DNA from: Tuctoria greenei
Taxonomy: Eukaryota > Streptophyta > Magnoliopsida > Poales > Poaceae
Direction: 5' to 3'
DNA: 64,000 nucleotides
NCBI GenBank assembly: GCA_036927565.1
Contig: JAYESD010000009.1
Coordinates: 151,674,929-151,738,928 of the forward strand
Shown here: piece by piece, positions 30,029-43,101 of the stretch
Position numbering within the stretch: position 1 is the first letter of the stretch
Layout of the letters: each line of letters opens with the position of its first letter
Made by a program: the position numbers and the translations under genes
The notes under the pieces: model-generated
The model's input: the letters and a program-made list of their open reading frames with translations, nothing else
What the model was told of the DNA's origin: nothing
The model's database searches: none

Positions 30029-33000
30029 TCAACTCGGGGCAGGGTTTTTTCTAGTTCTTGAATCACTGGCTTTGCTTACAGCACTCAACTGACCCTGCTG
30101 CAGTTTAGAACTTCTGGATTTAGTCCGGCTAGGTTCACTTGTGTGAGGAGTGGGCAAACGGTGGTTTGCCCTAGATCCTGTGCGCTTTGCAGTTTCGGGC
30201 TTCAACTTTGCCCTTGCTGACCGAGAAGAACCTTGCAATTTCTGCACTAAACTTGCGCTCTGTTTACACACCTGATCAGACTCTTGCTGAATTTGACTCT
30301 GGACATTACCCCCATGAAAATCCATACAAACTACTGACGCTGAGGTGCTCTGTACATGGAAAAATTTAAACGTATCAGAAACAAACATAAGAAAAACCAG
30401 AAAATCTGGAATAAAAGAGTAATATGCAGATAAGAAATATTAAATAAATTTAATTCATCCTGGAAAAAGGGTAATTCCAACACCACCTGTTTCTCATAAT
30501 TGGATTGTAAGGAGCATGTCAAGTTAGATGAGTTCAAGAATGCAAAACCAATTATATAAGCATAACTTCCTGACATCTACAGCTAGTGGTAATTTTTAAT
30601 AATACCATGCAAAAGAAAACACTGATGCACGCATGCATCAATCTCAATAACACAATGGTATTTTTCTTTTAAAAAATCATAACACAGTGCTATACTAGAG
30701 TCATCACAATAATTTGAACAAGATATATGCAAGCTATTACCTTATTTTGAATTAGGGAGGCCTCCACACCCTGAACTTGCTCTTCTTCAGAATCGTCCAT
30801 TTCCTCACATTCAAATTCCACATGCTGGCTGTCTTCCTCAGAGTCACTTAGTTCTTCTTGTTCCATTACAATGCCTTGCATTGATTCTTCATTAGGCTCT
30901 TGAATGCAATGATGAGAACAAGTTTTTACAACCTCTAGCTCTGAAACACTAGCTTTGTCCTTCCTACAACCTATACCTTGAACAGTCGATTTGCTAACAG
31001 TATCTCTTAAGTCATTTGCATTTTTGAATTCCATGGGAAAACATAAATTAATGTTCAAGTCAATATTGTTCTCCATCTGACAGGGGCTTGTGGATGCCTG
31101 CACAGCTATTGACTGGTTATCCACTTGAGGTTCCCTCATGTTACACACAGACTGATTAACACAGTGGTGGTAGTCATCTTCTGGTACCTCATCATGCATC
31201 TCAACTTCAGTTCTTTGCAGGAGAGGATGGAAATCAATAGTGTTAGCATTCACAGTGCTTCTGCTTCCAGTAGAAGTGGGACCTGTAGTCTTGTTACCAG
31301 TTCCCCCAACTTGAACTTTCTCAAAGGGGTAAATATCATATTTTCTTGAATGATTAATAAGATTTTGAACCGGGTGACTACACGATGAAAGCACGTCTCG
31401 AGGATTCTGAAAGAGCAAAGGATGCATCTGAAAATCTTGCTCCGCACCATCTTCTGTATTATTGTCACTAGAAATCCCATTCTGCTGCAGTCTAGAACTA
31501 GCACTATTATCAGGAAATAGATTTAGCTGTCTATATGTGCTTTCTGTAAAAGGTAGGGGTGGCACATGATACATATCCTTTGCTGCACTATCTAAGCTGC
31601 CATTAAAGTGTGTTGCATTTGGATGAAACGCCGCCTGAGATATCACACGGACAGAAGGAGGAAGGTTCACAGGAGGTAAATCTGGGGCCAACTTGACCAC
31701 ACAACTGCCTTTCTCTTTACAGAACCGTGAAGCTTTCAGTTGGTCCAGAGAACCACATGATACCCTTGGAGGTGTACTAGAAGGTGCTCTCACAGATGAA
31801 GGGCCATCAGAAGTGCAAGAGACAAAAGGTATATATGATGTGGTTACATCAAGTTGTGCACCACTTCCTTTCCGTGGTTCAATGTAACTACCTGCTGCAG
31901 CTCCAGATTCTTCATCATTACCTGTGCCTGACTGCATTACCATGCTTCTTCCAGCATTTCCTGATAACGACAGCTGAGAAGGCATCAAGTTCATGCTCCT
32001 ATCTGCGTCTTCCAAAAATGCTTCATTGACATATGAATCATCATCATTTTCAGAAAAATTGTTATCAGCCTGTAATAAAAATATTGCAATTGTGCTCAAT
32101 AGTGGCATAGTAAATGGAGTGAAAATTGTTTCAAGAGAGTTAGAAACATGCAAACCTCTTGCTCATGGACTACTCGTGAATCGGACATTAATGCTTTCAG
32201 CTTTCTTCTCTTTGCTTCATAGGTTCGCCTTTTTTCTTTGGCGGCTTCACTTTTATTGTAAGATTTCTGGAGTCCACTAGCAGCTCTCCATTGACGTTGG
32301 AGCAGTGAAGGATCTCTATGTGGCACTACAAACCTCCAAACTGATGTCCAATCATTTTTGAACATCTTCAGCCCCTGGCATCAACAGTAGTTTGGAAAAA
32401 GTAAGCAGCAGAAAAAGAAAAAAGAGAAACAAAAAATCCTGTAGTTGCAAATGTCACCTCTCGGATACACTCTTTTTCCTCAACTGTTAATGGAGATGTC
32501 TTCATACGTCGCACTTCCTGCATTAAGTGATTAAGCCACATAAGAATATGCTTAGTTTAGAAGGCCATTATATTAATTATTTTTTGCTAATGAATTCAAT
32601 CCAAGGTAGCGACAAAAAGTTTCACAATCCCACTTCCTAATTGGGTTGACATTGACCATAAAGAAAACCACCACATGACCAAGTACCATATCAACCCAGC
32701 CCAAAACAGTATTGGGACAAGGGGATTTTCAGGCACTCTTTTGCAGTATACAGATGTACCATAAAAATTTAGAAGCCATATGCTGAACTGTAGAGTTCCG
32801 CACAAGTACAATTTGGTAAAAATCATTTTGCCAGTTTGCTTGTGGGTATGATTTGTGTAAACGTATTATGGTCCATGATATCAAAGTTTGCTTCTCTAAC
32901 CTTGTCAAGAAATTAGAATAGCACCAATGCACCATACTGTTTTGTTGGCATGTGTGAAATGGTGGCAATATGCAAAATAAGAATACATCAACAATTCAAA

Positions 33001-36000
33001 GTAATAATGTCAGTGCTGCTACAGGAACATCAATATGAATGCACTAAGGATTCTACAACATTTTATGTCTATTGTTTAGCCCAGTCTAAACCAGATGATG
33101 GCAAGAAATGTTACACCATAATATGCAAATGTATAGACAACTTGAGCAGATGCTGACATCTAGAGGCTCAACAAAATTAGTTCAGCATCTTACTTCCAGT
33201 AAATACTTACTTTAACTGGATTATCAGGAGCTCTGGAGGAACTTCGGTTCTTTTGCCTTACAAATATCTGAATAAAAGAAGTTATATCACTGAATAGGCA
33301 TATAATACACCATAAGTCCACATGAAGGAAATTTCTCAGATTATGAGAAACTGGCAGCTTAGTTAAGATCAACTAAGCAATATACAAAAGGAAATGAACA
33401 AATGGTTTGGGTTGCAACTGCATGAAGAAATTAGAAAACATTTTTTTTGTTTGAGATGTACAGTAGGGAGACCCCTAACTGTGGTAATTCTTTATATAGA
33501 ACCAATGAGGAATCTGATCCAAGCTTACTTGCTTGCATAATCATTAATCGAACAAAGAGAACAGTAAATTGACAACCAGGCCTTTACGGGGAAAATTGAG
33601 CATCTACGCATTCAGAATATTCAGTAGGAAGGAACAGACAACCTGATGTGCCTGTACTGAGAACAGATGTCACTTTTAGGCCACCGGTCGTGCCAGCAGA
33701 ATGAAAAATGTCATTGCCACATCAACACAACCAAAAGTCCAAAACAATGCTCTTGTAATACTGAATCCTTCAAGGCGTACCATGTTCTTCAGTATTCTCA
33801 TGAAGTTTTTTATTAGGTTGACTAATCTAAGATCCACTTCCATCAAATAATAATGAAAATACAAACCATTATTCTATTAAGAAGGGTACATCACCTCAAA
33901 ATGTGTGTTATTATTTTTTTTTTTGGGGGGGGGGGGGGGGGGGTTGCAACACAAAATGAGCAATAGGAAATACCTGATGCTTTGATTTACAAGGAAGGAA
34001 GCGCTTTTGTATTGCTCCCCAGTCATTATTGTACTCCAGAAGGCCTACAGCTAATAATCTGCAGGCAGATAATAAACGATTAACCGTGAAACTAAATGAT
34101 GGGTGTCATATCAAGTATACACTTGAGAAAGAGCAATACATGCATGCTCAGCAGGTGGTAATAGCAATGCAGCAAACTTAGTACTATCAAAGATGAAAGC
34201 AACAGTCATGAAAATTAATACATAAAAATTTGTCTAAACAATCTACTTATATATAAATTATAAGGGTACACACTGCTTTTTCAATGAACAGGACACACTT
34301 TAACAAACATTAACAAACCTTAGTGCTTATAATTACTAAGCTTCTTATATATTAGAAGTGACACCGGTAAGAAGTGTCAATTGTCAAATATATGAATATG
34401 ATAAAATTCAGACAAAAGTGAATCTAAAATATATAAATTATACTAAAATGAATGCTGGAGAAGATGTGAAACATACCTGTCCTCCGCATCAGTGAAAAGC
34501 ACTCTATTGGCCATAGCTGAAGGAGGTGGCTTATGAGGAAACAGTGAAAAATTGAAAAGTGGAAAGAATCTCTGTGCTAATCTTGAAATGTCAGACGGAA
34601 CAAGAGCGACCGTTTCCTTTTGAGCACTCTCAATAAGTGTAGCAGCCAATGTTTTCTTCTGCTGTGCCTGCCCAGATGAAAGAAATGATGCTGTGGGCAC
34701 ACTATTTGATCTGTCTTGAGAAGCATTGTTTGCATCTTTGCAGCTGTCGATTCCTGGTAAAGGAAAAAGAGGCTCTTTCCTGCGGTTCTTGTCAGCAGTG
34801 CCATCCACATGGCTTCTTCTATACTTCACGACAGCTGTTAATTTGATAAAAAAAAATTAAAGTGGTGACAAACAAAATATAGAACGGTGTATGAAAAATT
34901 AGTCAATGCGCTATATTGATAAAAACTTACCAGTCGCGACATCACTTAAATAATCGAGTACCAACTGAAGTGGTGAGACGTCAAGGATGGATATAACAGG
35001 GCTCTTAATTACTGGGACCCATCTGTATCCTGAGCTCTCAGAAGAAACAACACTAGATGATGACTGAAGATGCTGTAAATCAAAAAAGAATCGCCGAAAA
35101 GGTGTGCTCGTGGCCAATGCTTGATCACGACAACCAACCAACTCAACTATCATCTTTTTAACATTGGAAGCCACATCTTGTTTAGATGGGTCGAGAACAC
35201 ATAGGGAGAAAGTTTGGATCAGGAGTTGAACATGCTCGTGTATCAATACATGCAGTTGACCAAGTTGCTGATCAGTAAATCCACTAAATACAGGGGCGCA
35301 GGTTGCTGATATCAAGGATGAAGGAAAAAGGGCATTCTGGGAAGGATATTGCCATCCAATGGCATGCTCAGGAGTCAGTAATGTGGGTGGAATATATGGC
35401 AGGATCGGTCTCAAATGAGTTTTAGTTGATTCATGACGATGGTTACTCGGCCCAGATAACTGGGTGAACGGTCGCCTCTGCCTAGTCTGAGGCCTGTGTC
35501 CATCATTCTCTTTCCCGCTGATTGTGTCTTCGTAGTTCTCGACATTTTCGTCACCATCACTTTCTAGCGCCTCCTCAATCTCAAGTTCAAAGTCTGCATC
35601 ATTCTCATCTTCATCCTGGTTTTCATCCCCCTGACAAGCCTGTGTGTCATCAGCTCCACCAGACAGGACACCTGCAAGAAACTTGCGGTATTCCTCTTCC
35701 TCATCAACGTTCTGCAGATCACCATCATCGTCTGATTCCTGGAGAAAGGTCTCCAATTCCTCAAGTGAATAATTTGCTAGAGAGTATCTTGCCCTTGTCC
35801 GCCTACAAATTGCATCTTCCTCACTACCTTTGAGCAACAGGTGGTCAGAATCTTGCACTGTTGGGGAGTGAACAGCTTCATTTGGTAACACCTGTTTTTC
35901 CTCTACATTCAAGCTACCATCATTCTTGTCACCATTAACTTGGGTTAAGCTTTTGTCCGCAAAAACATCTTCAGAAACAGGTTTGGATGACAATCTGTTT

Positions 36001-36197
36001 TGAGGAAATGCACTGTCACTTACATTTTCATTGCCCAGGCTATTCTGCTGATATGTCTCCCTACTTTCTTGATTATCAGAACAATGTTCTTCGCATTCTG
36101 CCTCTGAGGTAAGGCTTGACGATGTCTCAGATGGAGATCCTTCCCGAAGAAAAGGATTAAAATCCATGTCATCCTCCTCCACATCATCTACATCCAT
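30029..36197 (-). CDS. GON4-like nuclear protein with Myb/SANT-like region
   Basis: Nine coding exons, all GT-AG and in frame: 36197-34931, 34834-34477, 34058-33974, 33267-33211, 32517-32458, 32374-32156, 32069-30741 and 30349-30029 carry the whole CDS in eight blocks of 1231 aa total (a ninth, upstream exon is 5' UTR). The N-terminus is acidic and Ser-rich (about 1-240). At about 536-640 a Myb/SANT-like segment, with FTDAED, LPCKSKHQIFVRQKN, SRAPDNPVK and NDWTSVWRFVVP, matches by recognition the conserved core of animal GON4L, a nuclear transcriptional corepressor. The C-terminus is basic. The leader intron runs 36972-36247 and an in-frame TAA precedes the start Met. The gene is divergently arranged with the eL33 gene. 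Intact; a chromatin or cell-cycle repression role is inferred from the family only. Confidence 0.85.
33913..33943. repeat. T12-G19 homopolymer junction in an intron
   Basis: Twelve T followed by nineteen G on the plus strand, inside an intron of the GON4-like gene. Lengths of such runs are often uncertain in assemblies. Confidence 0.8.
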
Positions 36198-36246
36198 ATC
36201 CGATGATGGGATTGTGGTTTAACGAAACAGTAGAATTGCCCACAAT

Positions 36247-36972
36247 CTGCCATAATAATGTGTTAGTGATCTTAAAACAGGCAGATATCATGCATAGAAG
36301 CCTGATATCTACTTACAAAAAATTAAGTTGTAAAACATCCAAAACATATACAGCTAAAAAAGTAGTACATTATGGATATTGGATATGGACAAGCATTAAG
36401 ATGACTGAAACTATCCATCTGCTTTTTATCCAACCAAATCATGATTTATGAAACAGGTGATAGTTCCGTTCTACAGGATCAACTTAATGTACTAAGGTAA
36501 CTTGCAACATGAGTTAAAAAATGGTAATCCATGTATTTAAAATGTTCAGCAGAACAACGACATTGTATTACAAGAAGGGGAAGAGGGAGGGTTTATAAGG
36601 CGCTGCACGGATGCGATCAACACTGATCCGGCGACAGCATAGAAGCCCGCGGGAACAACATAACGTGGCAGCAGTGCAGCACAGAAGCCCGTGAAATAAT
36701 TCCGCGGCCAAGGAAACTTAGCGGTGCAACCATAATTTTGTTTTGCAAACAAACTACAACGGCAACTCAGTTGGGCGACAAGTGTGGCATCAACTACTAA
36801 TCTTGCACGCTGAAGAAGAGGAATGGAAACCTATATGAACCATGGATGTATTGATTGGACCCCTAGTGAACCACGCAGCACACGATTACGCAACAATTTG
36901 AATGGAGATCAAAAGGTTTGGAACTTCATTTGGAACAAGTGAATCCACCCAAATCGAGCTAGGGTTCCTTAC
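36247..36972 (-). other. 5' UTR intron of the GON4-like gene
   Basis: On the minus strand a donor CGTCG|GTAAGG ends a leader exon at 36973 and an acceptor TATGGCAG|A begins the next exon at 36246, 49 nt before the start codon. Long first introns in leaders are common in plant housekeeping genes and often raise expression. Confidence 0.6.
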
Positions 36973-37523
36973 CGACGGAAGAAGAAAAGGCCGATCCACG
37001 CCCCGGATGGTTTCCCGCTCAAGTACACTAGGAAGCCGGCGGAGTGGCGCCGCGGCAGTGGACTAAGGAGCGACACCAGCAGGAGGTCGCGCCGGCGTTG
37101 AGCTCGGGGACGCCGCGCCGGAAGCGAGGCTGGCCGGGTGCGCGCGTGAAGGAGACGAAGGCCGCGCGGCGGGCTTCCGGTGTCTGTGTGCACCAGTCGA
37201 GTGCGTTATTTTTTTTCCGAGTCCAGTTTCAGAAATGTGGTTGCCCAACTGGCCCAGTTAGGCCCACATTAAGATGAAGCCCATAGCCACCGACCCATAA
37301 AGCTCGCGAGCTTAAACCCTAGCTTCCTCTTCCCACGACCCGAGACATCACGACCGTCTATTCAGACCCACCAGATGATCTCAGCAGTCCGTGTCTCCGC
37401 TCCCCACTACATATAATCTGAGCCGCCTCCGACGCCCGCCGTCGCATCGTCTCCTCCAACTCCACGGGCTCTTGTCTCCGGCGGCGGCAGCAGCAGCCAG
37501 CAGGTAGGAAGCAGGCGGCGGCC
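36973..37523. promoter_or_regulatory. Divergent promoter of the GON4-like and eL33 genes
   Basis: The two genes read away from this region. Site II-type motifs GGCCCAG (37251-37257), GGCCCAC (37261-37267) and AGCCCAT (about 37278-37284) are followed by a telo box AAACCCTAG at 37314-37322, 200 bp before the eL33 start. Site II plus telo box is the classic promoter signature of plant ribosomal protein genes, bound by TCP and telobox factors. The left half, next to 36973, is GC-rich and holds the leader exon of the GON4-like gene. Confidence 0.7.
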
Positions 37524-38065
37524 ATGGTGAAGGGACGCACAGGTCAGCGCGTCAGGCTCTACGTCCGGGGCACCATCCTCGGATACAAGAGGTGAGCATC
37601 TCGTCGTGCCGCGGCCTCCTTTTCTTCTAACTGCTACGCTGCTGGATCTGATCATTTCTCGGTGCGGATGAATAGTGAGCTAATGGCGGTGGTGTGACGC
37701 AGGTCCAAGTCCAACCAGTACGAGAACACGTCGCTGGTGCAGATCGAGGGCGTGAACACCAAGGAGGACGTCGCCTGGTACAGCGGGAAGCGCATGGCCT
37801 ACATCTACAAGGCCAAGACCAAGAGCAATGGCACCCACTACCGGTGCATCTGGGGCAAGGTCACCCGCCCCCACGGCAACTCTGGAGTCGTCCGCGCCAA
37901 GTTCAAGTCCAACCTCCCGCCGGAGTCCATGGTACCCTTCTCCTACTTGCTTCAACGCTGTTGTATGCTGTGTTACACTTATAGATTACCACTCTGCTGA
38001 CTGTTGTTGTGTGTTGGATGCAGGGGCGCAAGGTCAGGGTGTTCATGTACCCAAGCAGTATCTAA
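37524..38065 (+). CDS. RPL35A: 60S ribosomal protein eL33 (L35a)
   Basis: Three exons, 37524-37591, 37703-37931 and 38024-38065, with GT-AG introns, encode 112 aa, the usual eL33 length. The protein starts MVKGRTGQRVRLYVRGTILG and contains SNQYENTSLVQIEGV, YRCIWGKVTRPHG and a VRVFMYP end, all characteristic of this large-subunit protein. It is a structural component of the cytosolic 60S ribosome. No defects are visible. A GT at about 38070 and an AG at about 38829 could define a further intron in the 3' UTR. The promoter carries site II motifs and a telo box, as expected for coordinated ribosomal protein expression. Confidence 0.95.
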
Positions 38066-39560
38066 GGTTAGCATCGACTCGTAGCTGATCAGTTTTATTA
38101 TTTGTCTAGGTAGAATATAGACTGATCGCATGATGTGATAGTGTACGTATTTGATCCATGTTATCTTTACGCTAGGGCAGCAGTAGGAAGAAAGGTTACA
38201 GGTTATAGTCTATGGTTTTGCTTGTTTTTTACGGTAGAATGTGCTTCAACGCGGTCTTGCCCTGCAGCAACCTGTGATTATACTCAGTTCGTGCTATCCG
38301 ATCATTTTAGTGCTATTTGGTACTATCATGTTGATGGTGTTTCCCTGTCATGTGTAATGGCTCAGCTGTTTTTTGTATTATATGGTGTCTGTATAACAAC
38401 TATAATGGATTTATATTGCTCAAAAGGAATCCTTATTTTGTTCTGAGCTTATGTAAAGTTTATAATGTAAATGTTGCCTATTCTATTGACAAGTCTTTTG
38501 ACACCAGTTCTTGAATGTCACATTGCATGCTTTTAAATAATGTTACCTTTTCTAGAATTAGTTGATTAGCTGTATATTACTCTGGCGGGAATAGTGTGCC
38601 TTTGCAGATTCAATCTTAGAATGGATTTATAATGTTCAGTTCATGTAAATTGTACAGAAGATACTACCTATGCCCATAAACATAAGAATTACTGGCTATG
38701 CACTTCTCCAGGTGCACAGCCTAGAATGTTATATTCTAGGATAGTTGTATAATCAACTTGAGCTTTGCCTCTATCTGACTTTATCTATATAGCGACTTTG
38801 CTAATTTTTATACCTTTGTCAAATGCAGGTTTCATTGAGGTAGGGATGGTCATGTTCATTTCTTGTTGCAAGCTGAAAATGTCACTTTGGTGAACCTATA
38901 CTGTGTTGGCAACTTAGATGTTCATGTACTAAGGAACCTGTGAAGTTTTGCCTAAATTTGTTGTCAAACGGATGAACATTTCTCTTAATGTTATGCTTAT
39001 CAGTTTTGGGCATGGTTTGTCAATTGCGATGTCTGCTTGTTTGTCAAAGTTAATGGCTTAATGCCCTTTACTCCCTCGAACATCTCCATCTCCCATGACA
39101 CTTTGTGACCATTTGGTCTACAATTGTTTCTTACAATCGTCATGGTTGTACTGTGTGCCTGGATTCGGTGATGCTTCCGGCCGATCACAAATTAATGTTA
39201 TATTTTGTGCGCTGGATGATAGTGGCTAGTTTAGATAGAATTGTTGGATGATGATACTCGATTTTACAAATTCGTTTTGCCCAAGGGATGGACCCTAGAC
39301 CATCAGGTTGCTGTGGTGGCACGGTGATGTAATTCCTTATCTGAGGGCGTCCTCTTAAGGCAGCTTATTATAAATTTTTGATAAAATTATGAATGGTGTC
39401 CCACGGTTATGTATTTGTTGCTACATCAAATTTGCTCATACGGCGATGAATATTTCACGCAAAACTATCACGTGCATATCTTTCTCCTAAAAATGCATTC
39501 AACGTGATACAACTTAGGTAAAGCCTAAAATAAAAAAGCTCAGTAACACGTGTTTTCTTC
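38066..39560 (+). other. 3' UTR and intergenic sequence after eL33
   Basis: AT-rich with no credible coding frame. The first 800 bp may be a spliced 3' UTR: TCTAAG|GTTAGC near the stop and AAATGCAG|GTTTC near 38829 are plausible splice sites. Beyond about 38950 I see nothing I can name. Confidence 0.4.
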
Positions 39561-39911
39561 ATCTTTCAGTGGCTTGCCGTAGAACAAGGTAGAAGCAACG
39601 GCGGCCATTCCATTTCGTGGGCTGGCACGGCCCTTGACGACGGGCACGGGCACCACATCCTGAAATGGCGTCTTTAATTATAGAAGTCGATCCGGGAGCA
39701 GGAGCCGAAGAAGACGACGTCCCCAGCCAACTCCGGGTACCATCCTGGCGCCCGCCTCTCATTGATCGGGCCATGACAACCCAGCACAGGTCATAGCTAC
39801 CTAGCGGAGAACCTTGCTGCAAGTCGTGCGCCGAATCAATCCGGCGGCCGTCGTGGGAGAAGCCAGGAGGAGGAGGAGGAGCGTACGTGCACCTCGCCGG
39901 CGAGGCGATCG

Positions 39912-42435
39912 ATGGGGAGGTCGTACCAGGATGGGGACGCGTCGAGCTACCCGCTGGTGGCGGTGTGCATCGACAAGGACAAGAACAGCCAGAACGCGCT
40001 CAAGTGGGCCATCGACTCGCTCCTCCACAAGGGCCAGACCATCGTCCTCGTCCATGTCAACACCAAGGGCACCTCCGGCGGCGTGGAGGACGCCGCCGGG
40101 TTCAAGCAGCCGACGGACCCGCAGATGAAGGACCTCTTCCGCGGGTTCCGCTGCTTCTGCACCTGCAAAGACGTACGTTGATTGTGCTTATTAGAAACTC
40201 GTGGCACGCTGCTGTGACTTAACGAGCATGCATGCGATGCATGTTGCGTGTGCCGTCTCGCAGATCCAGTGCAAGGACGTGGTGCTGGACGAGCACGACG
40301 TGGCCAAGGCGATCATCGAGTTCTCGGCGAACGCGGCCATCGAGAAGCTGGTCATCGGCGCCACGGCGAGGGGCGGGTTCCGGTTCAAGGCGGACATCCC
40401 GACGACCATCTCCAAGGGCGCGCCGGACTTCTGCACCGTGTACGTCATCAACAAGGGCAAGGTCTCGTCGACGCGCAACGCCATCCGCGCCGCGCCGCGG
40501 GTGTCGCCGCTCCGGTCGCTGATCCAGAGCCAGCAGCAGCAGAGCCAGACGACCACCCCGCTCGCCGCGCCCAGGGCCGAGCCGCCGTCGCAGCGGTGGT
40601 CGTCGTCGTCCAGGGGCACCGACCATTCCGAGACGCCGAGGGTGGACAACTTCCGCTCGCCGTTCGCGCGTGGGGGCATTGGGCCAACGCGCAATTCGTA
40701 CGCCGACCTCAGCCACATGTCCATGCCGGACTCGGCGGACATCTCCTTCGTCAGCGCGGGCCGCCGGAGCATCGATTGCAACCCGCCGCGGATGTCGACC
40801 GGCTCCACGGAAAGCTACGACCACAGCTTCGAGATGCGCACGCCCAGCAAGTGGGGCGGCGACTCCTTCGGCGGCGGCACGGACCACACCACCTTCTCGC
40901 AGAGCAGCGCCTCCTCCTTCTGCTCCCTCGGCGTGCAGGACGACGTGGAGGCGGAGATTAAGCGGCTGCGGCTGGAGCTCAAGCAGACCATGGACATGTA
41001 CAGCACGGCGTGCAAGGAGGCGCTCACCGCGAAGCAGAAGGCGACGGAGCTGCAGCGGTGGAAGATGGAGGAGGAGCAGAAGATGCAGGATTCGCGGCTG
41101 ACCGATGAGTCCGCGATTGCGATGATCGAGCGGGAGAAGGCCAAGGCCAAGGCGGCCATGGAGGCGGCGGAGGCGTCTCAGCGTATCGCGGAGATGGAGG
41201 TGCAGAAGCGGATCAACGCGGAGAAGAAGCTCCTCAAGGAGGCCGAGGAGCGCAGCAAGAACCACCGCGGCGGCATGTCGCACGAGGTCCGGTACCGCAA
41301 GTACACCATCGACGAGATCGAGCACGCCACTGACCGCTTCAACGACGCCCGCAAGATCGGCGAGGGCGGGTACGGCCCCGTGTACAAGGGCTTCCTCGAC
41401 CACACGCAGGTCGCCATCAAGGTGCTCCGCCCCGACGCCGCGCAGGGCCGGTCCCAGTTCCAGCAGGAGGTCGAAGTGCTCAGCTGCATCCGCCACCCCA
41501 ACATGGTGCTCCTCTTGGGCGCGTGCCCGGAGTACGGATGCCTCGTGTACGAGTACATGGCAAACGGCAGCCTCGACGACTGCCTCTTCCGCCGCGGCGG
41601 CGCCGGCCCCGTCATCCCGTGGCAGCACCGGTTCCGCATCGCCGCCGAGATCGCCACGGGGCTGCTGTTCCTGCACCAGACCAAACCCGAGCCGATCGTG
41701 CACCGCGACCTCAAGCCCGGGAACATCCTGCTCGACCGAAACTACGTGAGCAAGATCGCCGACGTCGGGCTGGCGCGGCTGGTGCCGCCGTCCGTGGCCG
41801 ACACGGTGACGCAGTACCGGATGACGTCCACCGCCGGCACGTTCTGCTACATCGACCCGGAGTACCAGCAGACGGGCATGCTCGGCGTGAAGTCGGACGT
41901 GTACTCGCTCGGCGTGATGCTGCTGCAGATCATCACCGCGAGGCCGCCCATGGGGCTGACGCACCACGTCGGTCGCGCCCTGGAGCGCGGCACGCTGCGG
42001 GACATGCTCGACCCGGCCGTGCCCGACTGGCCTGTCGAGGAGGCGCAGTGCCTCGCCGAGATGGCGCTCCGGTGCTGCGAGCTGCGGCGCAAGGACCGGC
42101 CGGACCTCGGCAACGTCGTGCTCCCGGAGCTCAACCGGCTGCGCGCCCTCGGCGAGGACAACATGCAGTACTGCGGATCCATCAGGGGCGGCGGCGGCGG
42201 CGGCATGCACAGCTCGCCGTTCCACAGCAACGCCTCACGATCGCACGCCGTAAGCTCTTCAATTCCTCCCCCAATCATTAGCAGTTCAACACAGCCTGTC
42301 ATCATATGCGACACTAAACATTTCGTGCGAAATTCACAGGAAATGTTTAGCGAGTCACAGTATCCGAGATCAGTGTTCAGTTCACGAGCAGGAGCAAGCG
42401 AATCGCCTATGCCTCCAAGAAGATCGAACGTCTGA
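39912..42435 (+). CDS. USP-domain receptor-like cytoplasmic kinase (RLCK IX type, no U-box)
   Basis: Exon 1 39912-40172 and exon 2 40264-42435, joined across a GT-AG intron (40173-40263), encode 810 aa. A universal-stress-protein domain (YPLVAVCIDKDKNSQNALKWA, residues about 13-160) precedes a Ser-rich linker, a coiled coil (about 315-423) and a Ser/Thr kinase domain from about 431. The glycine loop is GEGGYGPVYKG near 452, the ATP lysine is in VAIKVL near 473 and the catalytic loop is HRDLKPGN (H about 567). The DFG motif is DVG (about 587), which I recall as usual for this subfamily. It ends soon after the kinase with no U-box, unlike the PUB-type members. A 90-nt GT-AG segment (42250-42339) near the 3' end may be spliced out. 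Likely cytosolic signalling; substrate unknown. Confidence 0.9.
42250..42339 (+). other. 90-nt candidate intron or exitron in the kinase gene
   Basis: GTAAGC at 42250 and TTCACAG ending at 42339 bound exactly 30 codons, beginning and ending at codon boundaries, without a stop. Its base composition is AT-richer than the surrounding exon. Removal gives a 780-aa protein with the same C-terminus. Confidence 0.65.
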
Positions 42436-43101
42436 CGCGCACGAACCGTCCGAGATGTCATAGCGCCTCGGTCACCTCTGTGCAACGTGATTTATACAGG
42501 ATGTGCCTAGCAAGTGATGGGAGTGTTTAGTGCCGAGTTTTCTTACACAAGCTTGTTTCTAAAACAGAACCGTATGGCTCTGCCACCGCCGTGTACCTGT
42601 GTATGTAACCGTGTAATTCGTCAGTCTGATCTTCGTAATGAAATTTGCAGTTTGGCTCTTCCATAATGAAATTATATTGTGTTTCAAACTGCCATTTCGC
42701 GGACCAGATTCCAGATGGCAAGAAAGCTCCGGATACGATCGAAGCAACTCAAACGTAGGCGCGACCGATACATGTATGGCTCCGCGCGGCGCTGGTGCAC
42801 CTGGCGTGGCGGCCGTACGCCGCGGGGAGGGCGTTCACGCAGCAGGGCGTACCGGTTCTTAGGCTATCACATCGTCCGACCTATCTTCTTTACTTTTTCA
42901 GTATTTTCTCTAAATATTCTAAATTTACATCTATCCAGTAGACTTTACAGTATGCTTTCGCGGATGTTCTTAGTGGTCAACGGCGAGGACACCAACGCGA
43001 TGTGCACTGATGAGCGGCGAGACATTGGACCTGCGCTCCGACGACTGCATCCCCCATGTGATCCCACCATTTTTGTCCCCAGCGTGCTCCCTCTACTTCC
43101 T
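42436..43101. other. 3' UTR of the kinase gene and intergenic DNA
   Basis: AATGAAATT-type poly(A) signals occur around 42636 and 42665. From 42716 to 43060 there is a GC-rich patch with a 142-codon plus-strand frame, but it has no recognisable domain and I do not call a gene. Possible gene debris. Confidence 0.4.

Noticed and set aside
33913..33943. T12-G19 run as a functional G-quadruplex
   Set aside because: A single intronic homopolymer run with no conservation evidence; slippage or an assembly artefact is enough to explain it.
40219..42225. 668-codon minus-strand open frame over the kinase gene
   Set aside because: Shadow of a very GC-rich coding exon; Ala/Arg/His-rich with no domain, while the plus strand has a complete USP-kinase.
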